From Acidobacteriota bacterium (lineage in GTDB: Bacteria; Acidobacteriota; UBA6911; RPQK01; JAJDTT01), in assembly GCA_028874215.1 (NCBI GenBank), contig JAPPLF010000032.1:1-40629 (forward strand): DNA of 40,629 bases, read 5' to 3'. The notes beneath the pieces were generated by a model. The model searched no databases, was not told the origin of the DNA, and saw only the letters and a list, made by a program, of their open reading frames with translations. Both the position numbers and the translations under genes were made by a program. Position 1 is the stretch's first letter. Every line of letters begins with the position of its first letter. Below are positions 9,344 to 17,974 of this stretch, piece after piece.

Positions 9344-11340
9344 TCGGCCCGGATGAAAAAAGCGTAGGTGTTGGTGTCGAGGCCGTCGTAAATGATGCTG
9401 TATTGGACCATCAACTCTTTCGGCGCGCCGGTCTGCCGATCGACAAGGCAGTTGTGGCTGTACCCGTCGAGATGCCGGGCGTCGCTGCTGACGACGATCC
9501 CGTCGCTCCAGTTGATCCCGTCGTCGGACTGGTAGAGAACGAAACGGCCGCGCCCCTCCCCGACGCTTCCCGACCGCCCGTGCAGGTAGTATTTGCCCCC
9601 CAGATAGGCCAGCTCCGGATCGCGGATCTTCTGGTCCACGTAGGCCCTCTCCTGGGGGCTCCAGGTCTCTCCCTGATCCCCGCTGATGGTGTAGTAGAAA
9701 TGGTATTCGTCCCGGTGGGTGTAGGCTCCGGCAAGCAGGCGGCCGTCCTCCATGATGCACAGGGCGCCGTACCACTTGTCGGGGTCCAGCGCCAACGTAC
9801 TCCGCCGGGTCCAGGTCTGCCCGTCGTCGGTGCTGACGTAGAGCACGTGGTGACCCGAGTTGCTGTCGAAGAGGACGTAGTTGGTCGGGCCGTCTACCGC
9901 CACCGCGCAGGGATACCCCACAAAGTCGCCGTCGATGGGTGCGTACTCGGTCCAGCTGGAGCCGTGGTCGCGGCTGATCATGATCCCGCTGCCTGACCTG
10001 ACGTCGTTGTTGTTCCGATCGAAATGGGTCAGGAACAGGACGGCGGTGCCCTTTTCCGTAACCAGGCCCTCCTCGACCCAGACCGGATGCTGCGGATCTC
10101 GCAGGAATTGGTCGTAGGAATACGGGAATTTATTGTATCTCTGCCAACTCCTTGCTCCGTCGTCGCTGTAGGCGTACTCGCTCCAGCCGTCCAGGTTGTG
10201 GTCGCTGGCATTGGAATGGAAGGCCACGATTCGGCCGTTGGCGTGCTGCATGCAGACGGGACCCCCATGGGAGTTCCGCCCCGGATCGTCGTTCTGGAAA
10301 TCGACGATGACGTCGCCGAAGATCTCGTCCCCCAGGCGCGTTTCCGGATCGCTATCGTAGACCAGAGCGTTTTCGATCCGGTCATACGGCTTCAAACTGT
10401 CTACCAGGATCTCGTCGCTCCACTGGATGTCGTCGCCGGTCCCGGTGATCCCGACGGCGATGACGGCGGCGTGGAATTCGCTTTGGCCCTCCGGTACCCG
10501 CAGACACATCTCGATGATGGTGGGCTCGCTGAAATCCCAGGGAAACTGGGGTTCGTGCCCTCCGGAAACGGGCAGTCCGCCCGGTTCGCCGATAAGGTTC
10601 CCTTCCAGGTCGAAGGACCGGTAGCGTAGTTCGGTGCCGGGCGGCGCGGCTTGTCCCGGCTCTCCGGACACCACCGCCAAACCCACGTCCCGGCCGGGGC
10701 CGAAGACCCCGGTCAGGACCCGGCAGTCGCCGTCGGAAAGCCACTCACCGGGCCGCTGGCCCGCAACGGAAAAGATCTCGTCGATCTCTCCGGTGGCTTC
10801 ATGTTCCAGCAGATACCGGCCTTGAACGTCCAGCGAGTCGGCGGAGCAGGGAGCCCTGGTGAAGACCGAAACTGCTCCCACCGCCAATTCTGCCGGGTCG
10901 GCGGGAGTCAGGGTGAAGATTCGGGCTCCCCCGGCAGGCAGGTTCGTCCGGATGAAGTTCCCCTCCGCTGCCCGGCCGTTGAAGAGGGCTTCCGGAGCCT
11001 GGGAAGAGCCCCGGTGAAAGAGCAGCGCCAAGTCGCATGCACGCCCGACCGGCCCCGCGTTGGTGACCACGATCTCGGTCCGGGAGATATTTTCTCCCAA
11101 GGGTCCCATCACCACCTGGGGCAGAGTCGCCGCCGTCGTGCATCCGGGGGTGTCCCAGATGGATCGGCAGTAGGGCGTGTCCACTTGGAAGTCTGGTCCG
11201 GCAGGGGTCGAATTCGAGCCTTGCCAAGCTTGAATACTCTCCGCGAGGGACGGGGCCGAACTCGCAGTCCCGGGAGCTTCGGCGGCGGATGCTCCCATAT
11301 TGGCCATGGTCCAAGCAGCAAGAATCAGTACCCGCGTCAT
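9331..11340 (-). CDS. Exported sialidase-like Asp-box propeller protein
   Basis: A 669-residue protein with a signal peptide (MTRVLILAAWTMANMGASAA, cut near residue 20). Residues about 55-320 form a non-catalytic beta-rich region that I do not recognise. Residues about 340-669 form a BNR/sialidase-like propeller with five Asp boxes (SxDxGxxW type) at 392-399, 456-463, 503-510, 553-560 and 605-611. The arginine triad expected of true sialidases cannot be confirmed by eye, so the enzyme activity and substrate are open. A glycan-binding or exo-glycosidase role would fit the neighbourhood. The start at 11340 is chosen for the signal peptide; upstream in-frame Mets would run through the divergent TPR gene. 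Only 28 bp separate the two divergent start codons. Confidence 0.75.
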   Translation of the reverse strand: MTRVLILAAWTMANMGASAAEAPGTASSAPSLAESIQAWQGSNSTPAGPDFQVDTPYCRSIWDTPGCTTAATLPQVVMGPLGENISRTEIVVTNAGPVGRACDLALLFHRGSSQAPEALFNGRAAEGNFIRTNLPAGGARIFTLTPADPAELAVGAVSVFTRAPCSADSLDVQGRYLLEHEATGEIDEIFSVAGQRPGEWLSDGDCRVLTGVFGPGRDVGLAVVSGEPGQAAPPGTELRYRSFDLEGNLIGEPGGLPVSGGHEPQFPWDFSEPTIIEMCLRVPEGQSEFHAAVIAVGITGTGDDIQWSDEILVDSLKPYDRIENALVYDSDPETRLGDEIFGDVIVDFQNDDPGRNSHGGPVCMQHANGRIVAFHSNASDHNLDGWSEYAYSDDGARSWQRYNKFPYSYDQFLRDPQHPVWVEEGLVTEKGTAVLFLTHFDRNNNDVRSGSGIMISRDHGSSWTEYAPIDGDFVGYPCAVAVDGPTNYVLFDSNSGHHVLYVSTDDGQTWTRRSTLALDPDKWYGALCIMEDGRLLAGAYTHRDEYHFYYTISGDQGETWSPQERAYVDQKIRDPELAYLGGKYYLHGRSGSVGEGRGRFVLYQSDDGINWSDGIVVSSDARHLDGYSHNCLVDRQTGAPKELMVQYSIIYDGLDTNTYAFFIRADPAP

Positions 11341-11368
11341 AGGCCGACTATGGCAAACTGAGGTGGCC

Positions 11369-12934
11369 ATGGCAAAGGGTTCCCGGCCGCCATTTGTGCT
11401 CCTCTGGCTCCTCCTCAACCTCTTTGCTGTCCCATGGAGTCTGGCTGAAAACCAGGCGACTACGGGCGAACTCATACGCCAACACTATTCGGAGGCGCTC
11501 AACGCATTCCAAAAGGGACGGTTCCAGTCGGCTCTTTCCAGCCTGTCGGAACTCCTGGAGGTGGCCCCGCAAGTTGCCGAGGCTCACAACCTGATGGGGA
11601 TCATCCACCAGAAGATGAATCGGCCTCGACTATTTGAAGAGTCTCTCCGAACGGCCATTGAGCTGCGGCCCGATTACGTCGAGGCCCGAAGGAATCTGGC
11701 TCTTCACTGGGTCCGTCAAGGCAGGTTGGAGCCGGCGCTCCAGCAGTTCCGGAAGTTGCTGGATCTCAGTCCCGATTCGTCGGAAATCCGTTATCGAATG
11801 GGCGTTATCTACGCGGAGCTGGGTCAATTCAAAAGCGCCGTCAACTATTTGGAAGCGGTGGGAAACGAACCTCGATTCCAGAGTCGCCAATACTATCGAC
11901 TACTCGGGGAATGCTATGTGGCCTTGAAAAAACCGGAGGCTGCGGTTGTCAGCCTGGAGCGGGCCAACCGGCTGGGTGACGACAGCTTCGGACTCTGGGC
12001 CGCCCTGGCGACAGCCTACGAACAGACGGGACGCTTGGATGAGTCGGTGGCCGGTTTCAAGAAAGCCCGGGCACTCAATCCCGGCAAATGGGATTTGAGT
12101 TTTTCATTGGCTTCGGCTCTGTTCAAGCAGGGGGAGGATGAGAGCTGTCTGGCTGAACTGAGCCGTTGGCCCGAGTCCGAGAAGAATGCCGAGTACTTCA
12201 ACCTCATGGGCGCGGCCAACGCCAGGTTGGGTCAAGTCGTGGAAGCCGGCAAGTCATTCGAGAAGGCCATCGAACTGCAACCCCGAAACCAGGAGTCCCA
12301 CTACAATCTGGCGCTCCTGTTTCTGAGGGCCGATGCCTACGACGAAGCGATTACGGTCCTCGATCAGTCGTTGGCGCACTTTCCCGAGTCTCCGCAATTG
12401 CTGAGGGCAATGGGATTCTCTCAGCAACTCAAAGGGAGGTTTGAGGACGCTCAGCGAACGTTTTCAAGATTGATCGAGATTCGGCCTTCCGACAGCTCCG
12501 GCTTGCTCTATCTCGCCAGTTCATTTCTGGAAGCCGGACAACCGGAGCAAGCACTCTCGCATTTCGAGAGGGCCCGCCGGCTGTCTCCGGAAGACGGGCG
12601 CATCTACTATCTTCAGGGTCTGATCCACTCCCAACGGGGCGAAGAGGATCGCGCTCTGGCGCTTTTCGATCAATGCCTGACGCTCGATCCCGCCTTCGTT
12701 CACGCTCTCTTTCAGCGGGCAAAAATCCTCTTCACGCGGGGAGACCTTGCGGCGTCGTTGCGGGATAGCCGGCGGGCCATCGAATTGGACCCCGGGTTCC
12801 CCCAGGCTCACTTCCAGGCCGCTCAGGTACTGGCCAGGCTGGGCCGGCAAGATGAGGCGCAAGCGGAACTCAAGACCTACCGCGAACTCCAATCGAAGAA
12901 CGCCGACAAGGAGTTCCGGATTTTCAAGCCTTGA
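11369..12934 (+). CDS. Exported TPR-repeat protein
   Basis: A 521-residue protein with an N-terminal signal or anchor segment (PPFVLLWLLLNLFAVPWSLAEN). It is followed by about twelve tetratricopeptide repeats, for example ALNAFQKGRFQSALSSLSELLEVAP, SLRTAIELRPDYVEARRNLALHWVRQG and SRRAIELDPGFPQAHFQAAQVLARLG. TPR arrays bind protein partners. ATG 11369 is preferred over 11300 because GAGGTGG lies just upstream and it begins the signal sequence. Its last 11 bp overlap the 3' end of the convergent SelA-like gene. It resembles the TPR protein at 37296 in architecture, so both may serve the same system. Confidence 0.8.
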   Translation: MAKGSRPPFVLLWLLLNLFAVPWSLAENQATTGELIRQHYSEALNAFQKGRFQSALSSLSELLEVAPQVAEAHNLMGIIHQKMNRPRLFEESLRTAIELRPDYVEARRNLALHWVRQGRLEPALQQFRKLLDLSPDSSEIRYRMGVIYAELGQFKSAVNYLEAVGNEPRFQSRQYYRLLGECYVALKKPEAAVVSLERANRLGDDSFGLWAALATAYEQTGRLDESVAGFKKARALNPGKWDLSFSLASALFKQGEDESCLAELSRWPESEKNAEYFNLMGAANARLGQVVEAGKSFEKAIELQPRNQESHYNLALLFLRADAYDEAITVLDQSLAHFPESPQLLRAMGFSQQLKGRFEDAQRTFSRLIEIRPSDSSGLLYLASSFLEAGQPEQALSHFERARRLSPEDGRIYYLQGLIHSQRGEEDRALALFDQCLTLDPAFVHALFQRAKILFTRGDLAASLRDSRRAIELDPGFPQAHFQAAQVLARLGRQDEAQAELKTYRELQSKNADKEFRIFKP

Positions 12935-14117
12935 TCTCCCGTAGACGATCCACGATCAGCGTAACGTCGCCGGGCCGCAGATTCTCGGGAAAGATGATCA
13001 CCTTGCCCTTGGCGGCAAAGCTCTCGTAAACGGCGATGATGGGGTCGCCATCCTGGAGCGCGTTGATGAGGCCATGGGCGTCCAGGCCGTACTTCACCGG
13101 ATCGACGCGGATATGGGCCGCCGGGACGGTCCTGCCGCCCGGTTTCGGAAACTGGAACCTTCCACTCAGACCTTCAATCCGATTCACGCCATCCACCAGT
13201 GAATGGGTGGTCTCCTTCCAATTCTGCAGCTCCGCCGCCAGATCCCTTTCCACATAACGGGTCAAGGCGGTCACGAGACCGACGATTTCCTCTTTTCCGA
13301 CCTTGAACCCCCGTCCGATTCCGTGGTGCGGAGGGCCGGGCAGAACCCCATCATCGATCAGTTCGCGGAAACTCCAGGTTTCGGGGAAGACATCCATGTC
13401 CTGATGCTGCAGCGCGGCTGCCAGAATCAGTTCCTTTCGGCCGCAAATGAAGCCGCTCGACTGGGGTCCGCGGATGTGTTTTCCGCCGCTGAAGACCACG
13501 AGATCGGCGCCGTGCCCGATAAATCTGCGGAGGTTCTCCCGTGGCGGCAGTTCTGCGCTCGCGTCGACGATGACGGGGACCCCATTTTCTCCGGCGATTT
13601 CGGTGACCCGGGCGATGGGCAGGCTGCCGTCGGCGATTCCGGCCAGGTAAAAGACGGCGGCGGTCTTCTCGTCGATGGCCCGCTCCAGCTCATAAGGAAA
13701 TGTGGCGTAGTTGAAACCGATCTCCTTGACCCTTGCTCCCGCCGCTCTCAGGGCGTGGTCATAGTCGTTGCGGTGACCCCGCTGGATGATCACTTCGTTC
13801 TTCATCCCCCTCGTATCGGGCAGGCGATTCATCTTTTCGGGGTCGAGTCCCGTGAGACAGGCAGCCATGGACAAGGTGAGCCCCGCCGCCGCGCCCGAAG
13901 TGACGTAGCCTGCTTCGGCGCCTGTGATCCGCGAGATGGTCCTGCTTGCCGCCTCCTCCAGGTCTTCGATCCGGACAAAGGAGCGGCTGGCTTCCTGCAT
14001 CGCCTGGATCACCTCGGGGTCCATGACGCAACCGCCGACCTTGGTGCTGAAACTGCGGCCGTTGATCACTTCACGGACGCCCATCCGGCGGTATATGGGG
14101 TTTCCTGTCAGACCCAT
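12924..14117 (-). CDS. SelA-like PLP-dependent enzyme
   Basis: A 397-residue fold-type I PLP enzyme of the SelA/DgaE-like group. The PLP lysine is probably K213 in VFSGGKHIRGPQSSG, and D185 in VIVDASAELPP should contact the cofactor pyridine nitrogen. YVTSGAAAGL (71-80) is the phosphate-binding region. Relatives include D-glucosaminate-6-phosphate ammonia-lyase and other amino-acid or amino-sugar lyases, so an amino-sugar catabolic step is plausible but not shown. The start MGLTGNPIYRR has GGAGGG just upstream. Extending the frame upstream only translates the palindromic repeat (CQTWRR... twice), so that extension is rejected. It follows the phosphotriesterase-family gene on the same strand, with the repeat between them. 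Confidence 0.8.
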   Translation of the reverse strand: MGLTGNPIYRRMGVREVINGRSFSTKVGGCVMDPEVIQAMQEASRSFVRIEDLEEAASRTISRITGAEAGYVTSGAAAGLTLSMAACLTGLDPEKMNRLPDTRGMKNEVIIQRGHRNDYDHALRAAGARVKEIGFNYATFPYELERAIDEKTAAVFYLAGIADGSLPIARVTEIAGENGVPVIVDASAELPPRENLRRFIGHGADLVVFSGGKHIRGPQSSGFICGRKELILAAALQHQDMDVFPETWSFRELIDDGVLPGPPHHGIGRGFKVGKEEIVGLVTALTRYVERDLAAELQNWKETTHSLVDGVNRIEGLSGRFQFPKPGGRTVPAAHIRVDPVKYGLDAHGLINALQDGDPIIAVYESFAAKGKVIIFPENLRPGDVTLIVDRLREIKA

Positions 14118-14136
14118 CAGCCCTCCACTCTCCAAA

Positions 14137-14355
14137 AGGAGGAGCGATTTCCAATCGCCCACTCTTCGTCGCCAAGTTTGGCACACGGGAGTTCGGCGGT
14201 TAGGAAACCGCCGCTCCACATGAGGAGGGGCGATTTCCAATCGCCCGTTCTTCCGTCGCCAAGTTTGGCACACGGGAGTTCGGCGGTTAGGAAACCGCCG
14301 CCCCAGCTCCCGCTCCCAACTTTTTCTACCGGGCGTCCGCCGGACCGGGCCGGTG
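14137..14355 (-). repeat. Multi-hairpin repeat, locus A (two units plus coding tail)
   Basis: On the minus strand this locus reads: GC-rich block (14326-14355), then two copies of a unit about 87 bp long. Each unit has hairpin H1 CGGCGGTT/AACCGCCG (14281-14300 and 14194-14213), a small GCCAA/TTGGC hairpin H2, and hairpin H3 GGCGATT/AATCGCC. The GC-rich block is in frame with the upstream phosphotriesterase-family gene and encodes its last nine residues and stop. The same GC-rich block recurs twice at 40359-40580. The locus lies between two codirectional genes. Confidence 0.9.
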
Positions 14356-15294
14356 GGGGGAGTCCCTCACTACCAGGGCACGTCCGGGGTTGATCACGGT
14401 CATGCATCGAATCTGTTCATCCGTCACCCCCGCGCGCTTCAACCGGGGCAGGAATTCTCTTTGCAAATAGGCGTATCCCTTGCCTCCGTATGCCAGGAGA
14501 TGGCCCTTCATGCAAATGTCCAGCGAGAGCATGATCTGGTTCAGATGTCCCGCCGAAATCAAGGCCCGGATATTGGCAACGCGGACGTCGTCGTGAGGAT
14601 AACCGTCGCCCACGTATCCGATGTTGTCGATTCCCAGGAACACCCCTCTTTCGCCGATGGCCAGGAATCGATCCGGCACGGGACGATCTCCCAAATGGCT
14701 GATGACGATACGATCACGAGGCACGCCCTCCTCTTGCAGGAGATCGATCTGCTCGAGAGCCAGCTCGCCGAAGTGAGTGGTGTGAGTCCAGATGCTGACG
14801 CCGGTTCTCTTCTGTGCTCGAGCCGCAGCTCGAAACACCTTCTCCTGGGCAGGTGTGATGGAATAACGTTCCGTTCCGATCTCTCCGATGAATCCGGCCC
14901 GTATTCCGCTATCGCCGACCCCTTTCCGGAGCTCCTGGACCATCAGCTCCGCCAGTTGGTCCGTGGACTTCTCGCGAATCTCCGGCGGATAGACCTCCTC
15001 CCGGTACCAACCCGTCCCCATCACGATGTTGACGCCGGTCGACTGCGAGATGCGTCTCAGGGTTTCTGGTTCCCGGCCCAGTCCGATGCTGGTGCAATCC
15101 ACCAGCGTGCGGCCGTCCGCCTTCTTGAATTCGGACAATTCCCGTACCGCCAGCTTCTCCTCATCCAGGATGTTGTTGTAGCTGGGGAACAAGGGCCAAA
15201 GGTCGCAGATCAGGTGTTCGTGACAGAGGGTAAACCCGGCGTCCTCCTGGGGAATTGGACCCAAGACGGTCACGATTTCTCCCTGGCTTGACAT
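14326..15294 (-). CDS. Phosphotriesterase-family metal hydrolase with repeat-encoded tail
   Basis: A 322-residue amidohydrolase-superfamily protein of the PTE/PHP branch. Metal ligands visible are H25 and H27 in CHEH, E138 in IGEIG (glutamate replaces the carboxylated lysine, as in PHP-type relatives), H171 or H174 in HTTHF, H200 in SHLGD and D259 in LSLD. Relatives include lactonases, esterases and proteins of unknown substrate; sugar-lactone hydrolysis would suit the neighbourhood but is inferred. The ATG at 15294 follows GGGAG at a usable distance. The last nine residues, HRPGPADAR (314-322), and the stop come from a repeat found elsewhere in the window and are not part of the family fold. 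A conserved promoter-like motif at 15340-15373 points at this gene. Confidence 0.85.
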   Translation of the reverse strand: MSSQGEIVTVLGPIPQEDAGFTLCHEHLICDLWPLFPSYNNILDEEKLAVRELSEFKKADGRTLVDCTSIGLGREPETLRRISQSTGVNIVMGTGWYREEVYPPEIREKSTDQLAELMVQELRKGVGDSGIRAGFIGEIGTERYSITPAQEKVFRAAARAQKRTGVSIWTHTTHFGELALEQIDLLQEEGVPRDRIVISHLGDRPVPDRFLAIGERGVFLGIDNIGYVGDGYPHDDVRVANIRALISAGHLNQIMLSLDICMKGHLLAYGGKGYAYLQREFLPRLKRAGVTDEQIRCMTVINPGRALVVRDSPHRPGPADAR

Positions 15295-15339
15295 CAACTC
15301 ACCCGCTCCCTAACCTGCATCCAAGTCGACAAGATCGTT

Positions 15340-15373
15340 CACCAAGATAGACCGGGGACCAGGTGAAGTCCAC
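15340..15373 (-). promoter_or_regulatory. Shared promoter-like motif, copy 1
   Basis: On the minus strand: TGGACT (15367-15372), 17 bp, TATCTT (15344-15349), about 50 bp before the phosphotriesterase-family start. Copies 2 and 3 match at 31 and 32 of 34 positions, including the spacer (TCACCTGGTCCCC core). GGACTT with GTCTA would also fit an ECF-sigma-type promoter. On the other side, GTGAAGT-CC-ACTTCAC (15363-15378) is a perfect palindrome overlapping the -35 region. The divergent GH20-like gene starts at 15499. Confidence 0.7.
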
Positions 15374-15498
15374 TTCACGACGCTGGCTTGTGGGCCTGAC
15401 TTCCGTGGAGTCCAGGGTGTGGTCCCGGAACCCGAGAATAAGGGGTGTTCCCGCCCCCCGCTCTGCGGTCGCAGCCCTTCAGAGGAGAGAATAGATTC

Positions 15499-17952
15499 AT
15501 GTGTTCCGTCAGAAGGAGTTTGATCGTCCTCTCGTTTTTGCTCCCGGTCCCTGCGCTTTGGGCCACGCCCCGCGTGATTCCCATGCCTCAAGCCCTGGAA
15601 GCCGGGTCCGGGATACTGAAGAGCGGTGCAGGAGGGTCCGGCGGTTGGGTCGTGGCTCGCCCGTCGAGTAGCCGAATGGGTGAGCTTGCGGAAGAGTTTC
15701 TTCGCAAGGAGGCCGGCGCCGGTGGAGTTCGGCTGCAGATGGCGGCGGAGTGTTCCGAAACGCCCTGCATATTGCTGGTGGACTGGAGCCGAACGGAAAA
15801 CCGAACCTATGAGTTGCTGAGACTCCTTTCCGACGCCGACCGGAAGGTGCTGAACGATCCCCAAGAGACCGGCCAGGCTTATGTGATCAAGACGGATCTT
15901 CAAGGCCAACGGATACTTCTGTTCGGGTCCGCTCCCCTGGGTGTGCTCTACGCGGCGACGACTCTCGTGCAGCTTTGGTCGGTGGAGGACGGGGAGCTCG
16001 CCGTCCCTGAAGTGGTAGTGAGGGATTACCCGGACTTCAAGTACCGGGCCGCGGCGGACTGGCTCATGCGCGCCGAGCTCAACCGCTGGGGTTACGACTG
16101 GGGAGACGGCAGGAAAGCCTACATGGAACGGATCAAGCGCAAGCTCGATTTCTGTGTGCGCTTCAAGATCAACATGGTTTTCTTCGACGGCTTCGGGTGG
16201 ACCGCCGAAAAAACGCCCGGCTACGGCGCCATGATGCGGGAACTGAACTCCTACGCCCGTGAGCGGGGGATCAAGCTGGTTTATGCCGGATTCGGCGCCA
16301 ACTTCGACCCCCTGAAGGTCGAGCCCGAGCACAACATCGGGAAAGTATTTCTGAACCGGAAAAGCTACCCGAATGGGCCTACATACGCGTGTTACGGCGA
16401 ACTCCGAACACCGCTGCACCCCACGATGGGCACCTGCCGCTCCAACGAGGCGCAAAACCGGCAGATCGCCGGAGCCATCACCGAGTTGGTTCGCACGGTG
16501 GAACCCGGCGCTCTGTACATCCATCACGAGGACACGGGACACTACAAGAGCAACGTGGAGCGATGGAAGGCCCGCGATCCGGGGTGCAAGGGCCGCTGGC
16601 CCAACGACGATTTCGCCGCTATTGACGGTGGCGCCGGAGCCCTCGCCTATCGATACGGTCAGATCGTGGAAAGCGTCCAACAAGTGCGCAACCCGGATAC
16701 CGGCTACGACGCGGCGCGCGATTGCACCATCATTCTGATCTCGCCTCCTTATGGAATCGATTCCGGGCGGTCCGGCCTGGCGGACGTCGACACCGATGAA
16801 GATCTCAACTGGGAGAAAACCCTCGAATTTTGGGCCAATGCCGTATCGCTTCTGCCGTCGCAGGGCAATGTCGAGGTCGGCTTTCGAGAGATTTTTCCTC
16901 GGCAGGGAACGGGTGAACCGTGGATTCCGGCGTTCAGGGAGAGAATGGCCTCCCGAGGGTTGAGCGATAAATCCTTCATGTTCTTCCTGGGGGGCGCCGA
17001 CCAATATTCCGGCGGAGTCTTCAACTATCCGTATGCGGCGACCCCGGTCATCAACGGAATCTTTGAAGGCGCGGAAGCGATCTACAATTTCAGTGGAGGC
17101 GTCCACCAGGAACCGTTGCAGGTCGTCAACGCCGAATTCAGTTGGAATGTCGAGGCTCCCGGCCACCAGCGGCCGAAGACTTTCGAGACAACTCTGGCTG
17201 CATGGAACCGCCTCCGGTCGAACCAGGAACTTCCCGAGGAAGTGTTCGGTTCCGGAGGACTGTTCGAAGAGGCGTGCGTTCGAATCTACGGAGCGAAGAC
17301 GGGCAAGCTCATGGCGCGTTTCTTCAACTTCTTCGAACCGCTCGGGGACGATGAAATTCCCGCCTTCTACCCCAGGAAGGTCTATCCGAACACTGTCTTC
17401 TGGCGGCTCTTTCAAGCCGACAGCGCCTATTGGGGATCGGGGTCGGCGGGAAGCCGCTCGCGGGAAGACACGGAGGATGCCGCCACGGAAATCCGAATCA
17501 GGGGGCGAGTGCGGACGTATTCCTCGCAGGATTACGCTCTCTTGCAACGAAGGATCGCAGCCTTTTGGAGGCAGCTTGCCGAGGTCAATCGAAAGGGGAA
17601 GGGAATGGTGGCCGAAGCCCTCGGCGCCGGCGACGTGAGGGAGGACGCAGTGCCGGATCTGCGCCACCTGGAGCGCTGCCTCGAAGTGGGGATCCGGTTT
17701 GGAGATCTCCTGGCGTCCTATCATGACGCCATCGGCAATGGGGTGACGGGACCGGACGGACAAGGGGAAATCAGGAAGATCCTCACCGGGATCGAGCAGG
17801 TTTGGACTTACCTCGACGGCTCCTTTTCGTTGGACACGGTGGATCCGAAAGGCGGCGACCTGTCGAGTTGGACGCTGACCCTGGAGGAACTGAGAAGCAA
17901 CCTGTTGGCGTGGGCCCAGTCGATGCCCCGTCGTGGCGTCGAGTTTCGTTAG
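15499..17952 (+). CDS. Exported GH20-like protein, paralog 1
   Basis: An 817-residue protein; the start follows GAGGAG and begins a signal peptide ending near ALWA (about residue 22). Residues about 24-165 look like the zincin-like N-domain of GH20 and related enzymes, with SAPLGVLYAATTLVQL. From RDYPDFKYRAAADWL (175) to about 600 a TIM-barrel-like region carries the motifs shared by all five paralogs: YIHHED (340-345), RWPND (366-370), GFREIFP (461-467) and NAEFSWN (544-550). About 600-817 is probably helical and ends after DTVDPKGGD (779-787). E344/D345 are candidate catalytic acids, but the usual GH20 DE context is absent. Only C363 is present where paralogs 2, 4 and 5 have CxxC. The substrate is unknown; a glycosidase acting on amino-sugar- or uronate-containing glycans is inferred. 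It begins a codirectional run that ends in a TonB-dependent receptor. Confidence 0.75.
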   Translation: MCSVRRSLIVLSFLLPVPALWATPRVIPMPQALEAGSGILKSGAGGSGGWVVARPSSSRMGELAEEFLRKEAGAGGVRLQMAAECSETPCILLVDWSRTENRTYELLRLLSDADRKVLNDPQETGQAYVIKTDLQGQRILLFGSAPLGVLYAATTLVQLWSVEDGELAVPEVVVRDYPDFKYRAAADWLMRAELNRWGYDWGDGRKAYMERIKRKLDFCVRFKINMVFFDGFGWTAEKTPGYGAMMRELNSYARERGIKLVYAGFGANFDPLKVEPEHNIGKVFLNRKSYPNGPTYACYGELRTPLHPTMGTCRSNEAQNRQIAGAITELVRTVEPGALYIHHEDTGHYKSNVERWKARDPGCKGRWPNDDFAAIDGGAGALAYRYGQIVESVQQVRNPDTGYDAARDCTIILISPPYGIDSGRSGLADVDTDEDLNWEKTLEFWANAVSLLPSQGNVEVGFREIFPRQGTGEPWIPAFRERMASRGLSDKSFMFFLGGADQYSGGVFNYPYAATPVINGIFEGAEAIYNFSGGVHQEPLQVVNAEFSWNVEAPGHQRPKTFETTLAAWNRLRSNQELPEEVFGSGGLFEEACVRIYGAKTGKLMARFFNFFEPLGDDEIPAFYPRKVYPNTVFWRLFQADSAYWGSGSAGSRSREDTEDAATEIRIRGRVRTYSSQDYALLQRRIAAFWRQLAEVNRKGKGMVAEALGAGDVREDAVPDLRHLERCLEVGIRFGDLLASYHDAIGNGVTGPDGQGEIRKILTGIEQVWTYLDGSFSLDTVDPKGGDLSSWTLTLEELRSNLLAWAQSMPRRGVEFR

Positions 17953-17974
17953 AGGAAAGGAACACGGTGCACCC

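Noticed and set aside
9331-11340. Naming the Asp-box protein a sialidase
   Set aside because: Asp boxes occur in many propellers. The arginine triad and other catalytic residues could not be assigned by eye.
14118-14273. N-terminal extension of the SelA-like protein to 449 residues
   Set aside because: The extra 52 residues are a translation of the palindromic repeat units, and GGAGGG lies before the internal ATG at 14117.
14137-14355. CRISPR array, suggested by regular palindromic units
   Set aside because: Only two units per locus, no variable spacers of constant length and no cas genes; the unit itself is several hairpins.
15405-15428. A possible fourth, degenerate copy of the shared promoter motif facing paralog 1
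   Set aside because: It keeps GTGGA and TGGTCCC but needs gaps to align, and has no TATC-like hexamer at 17 bp. The resemblance is too weak to count.
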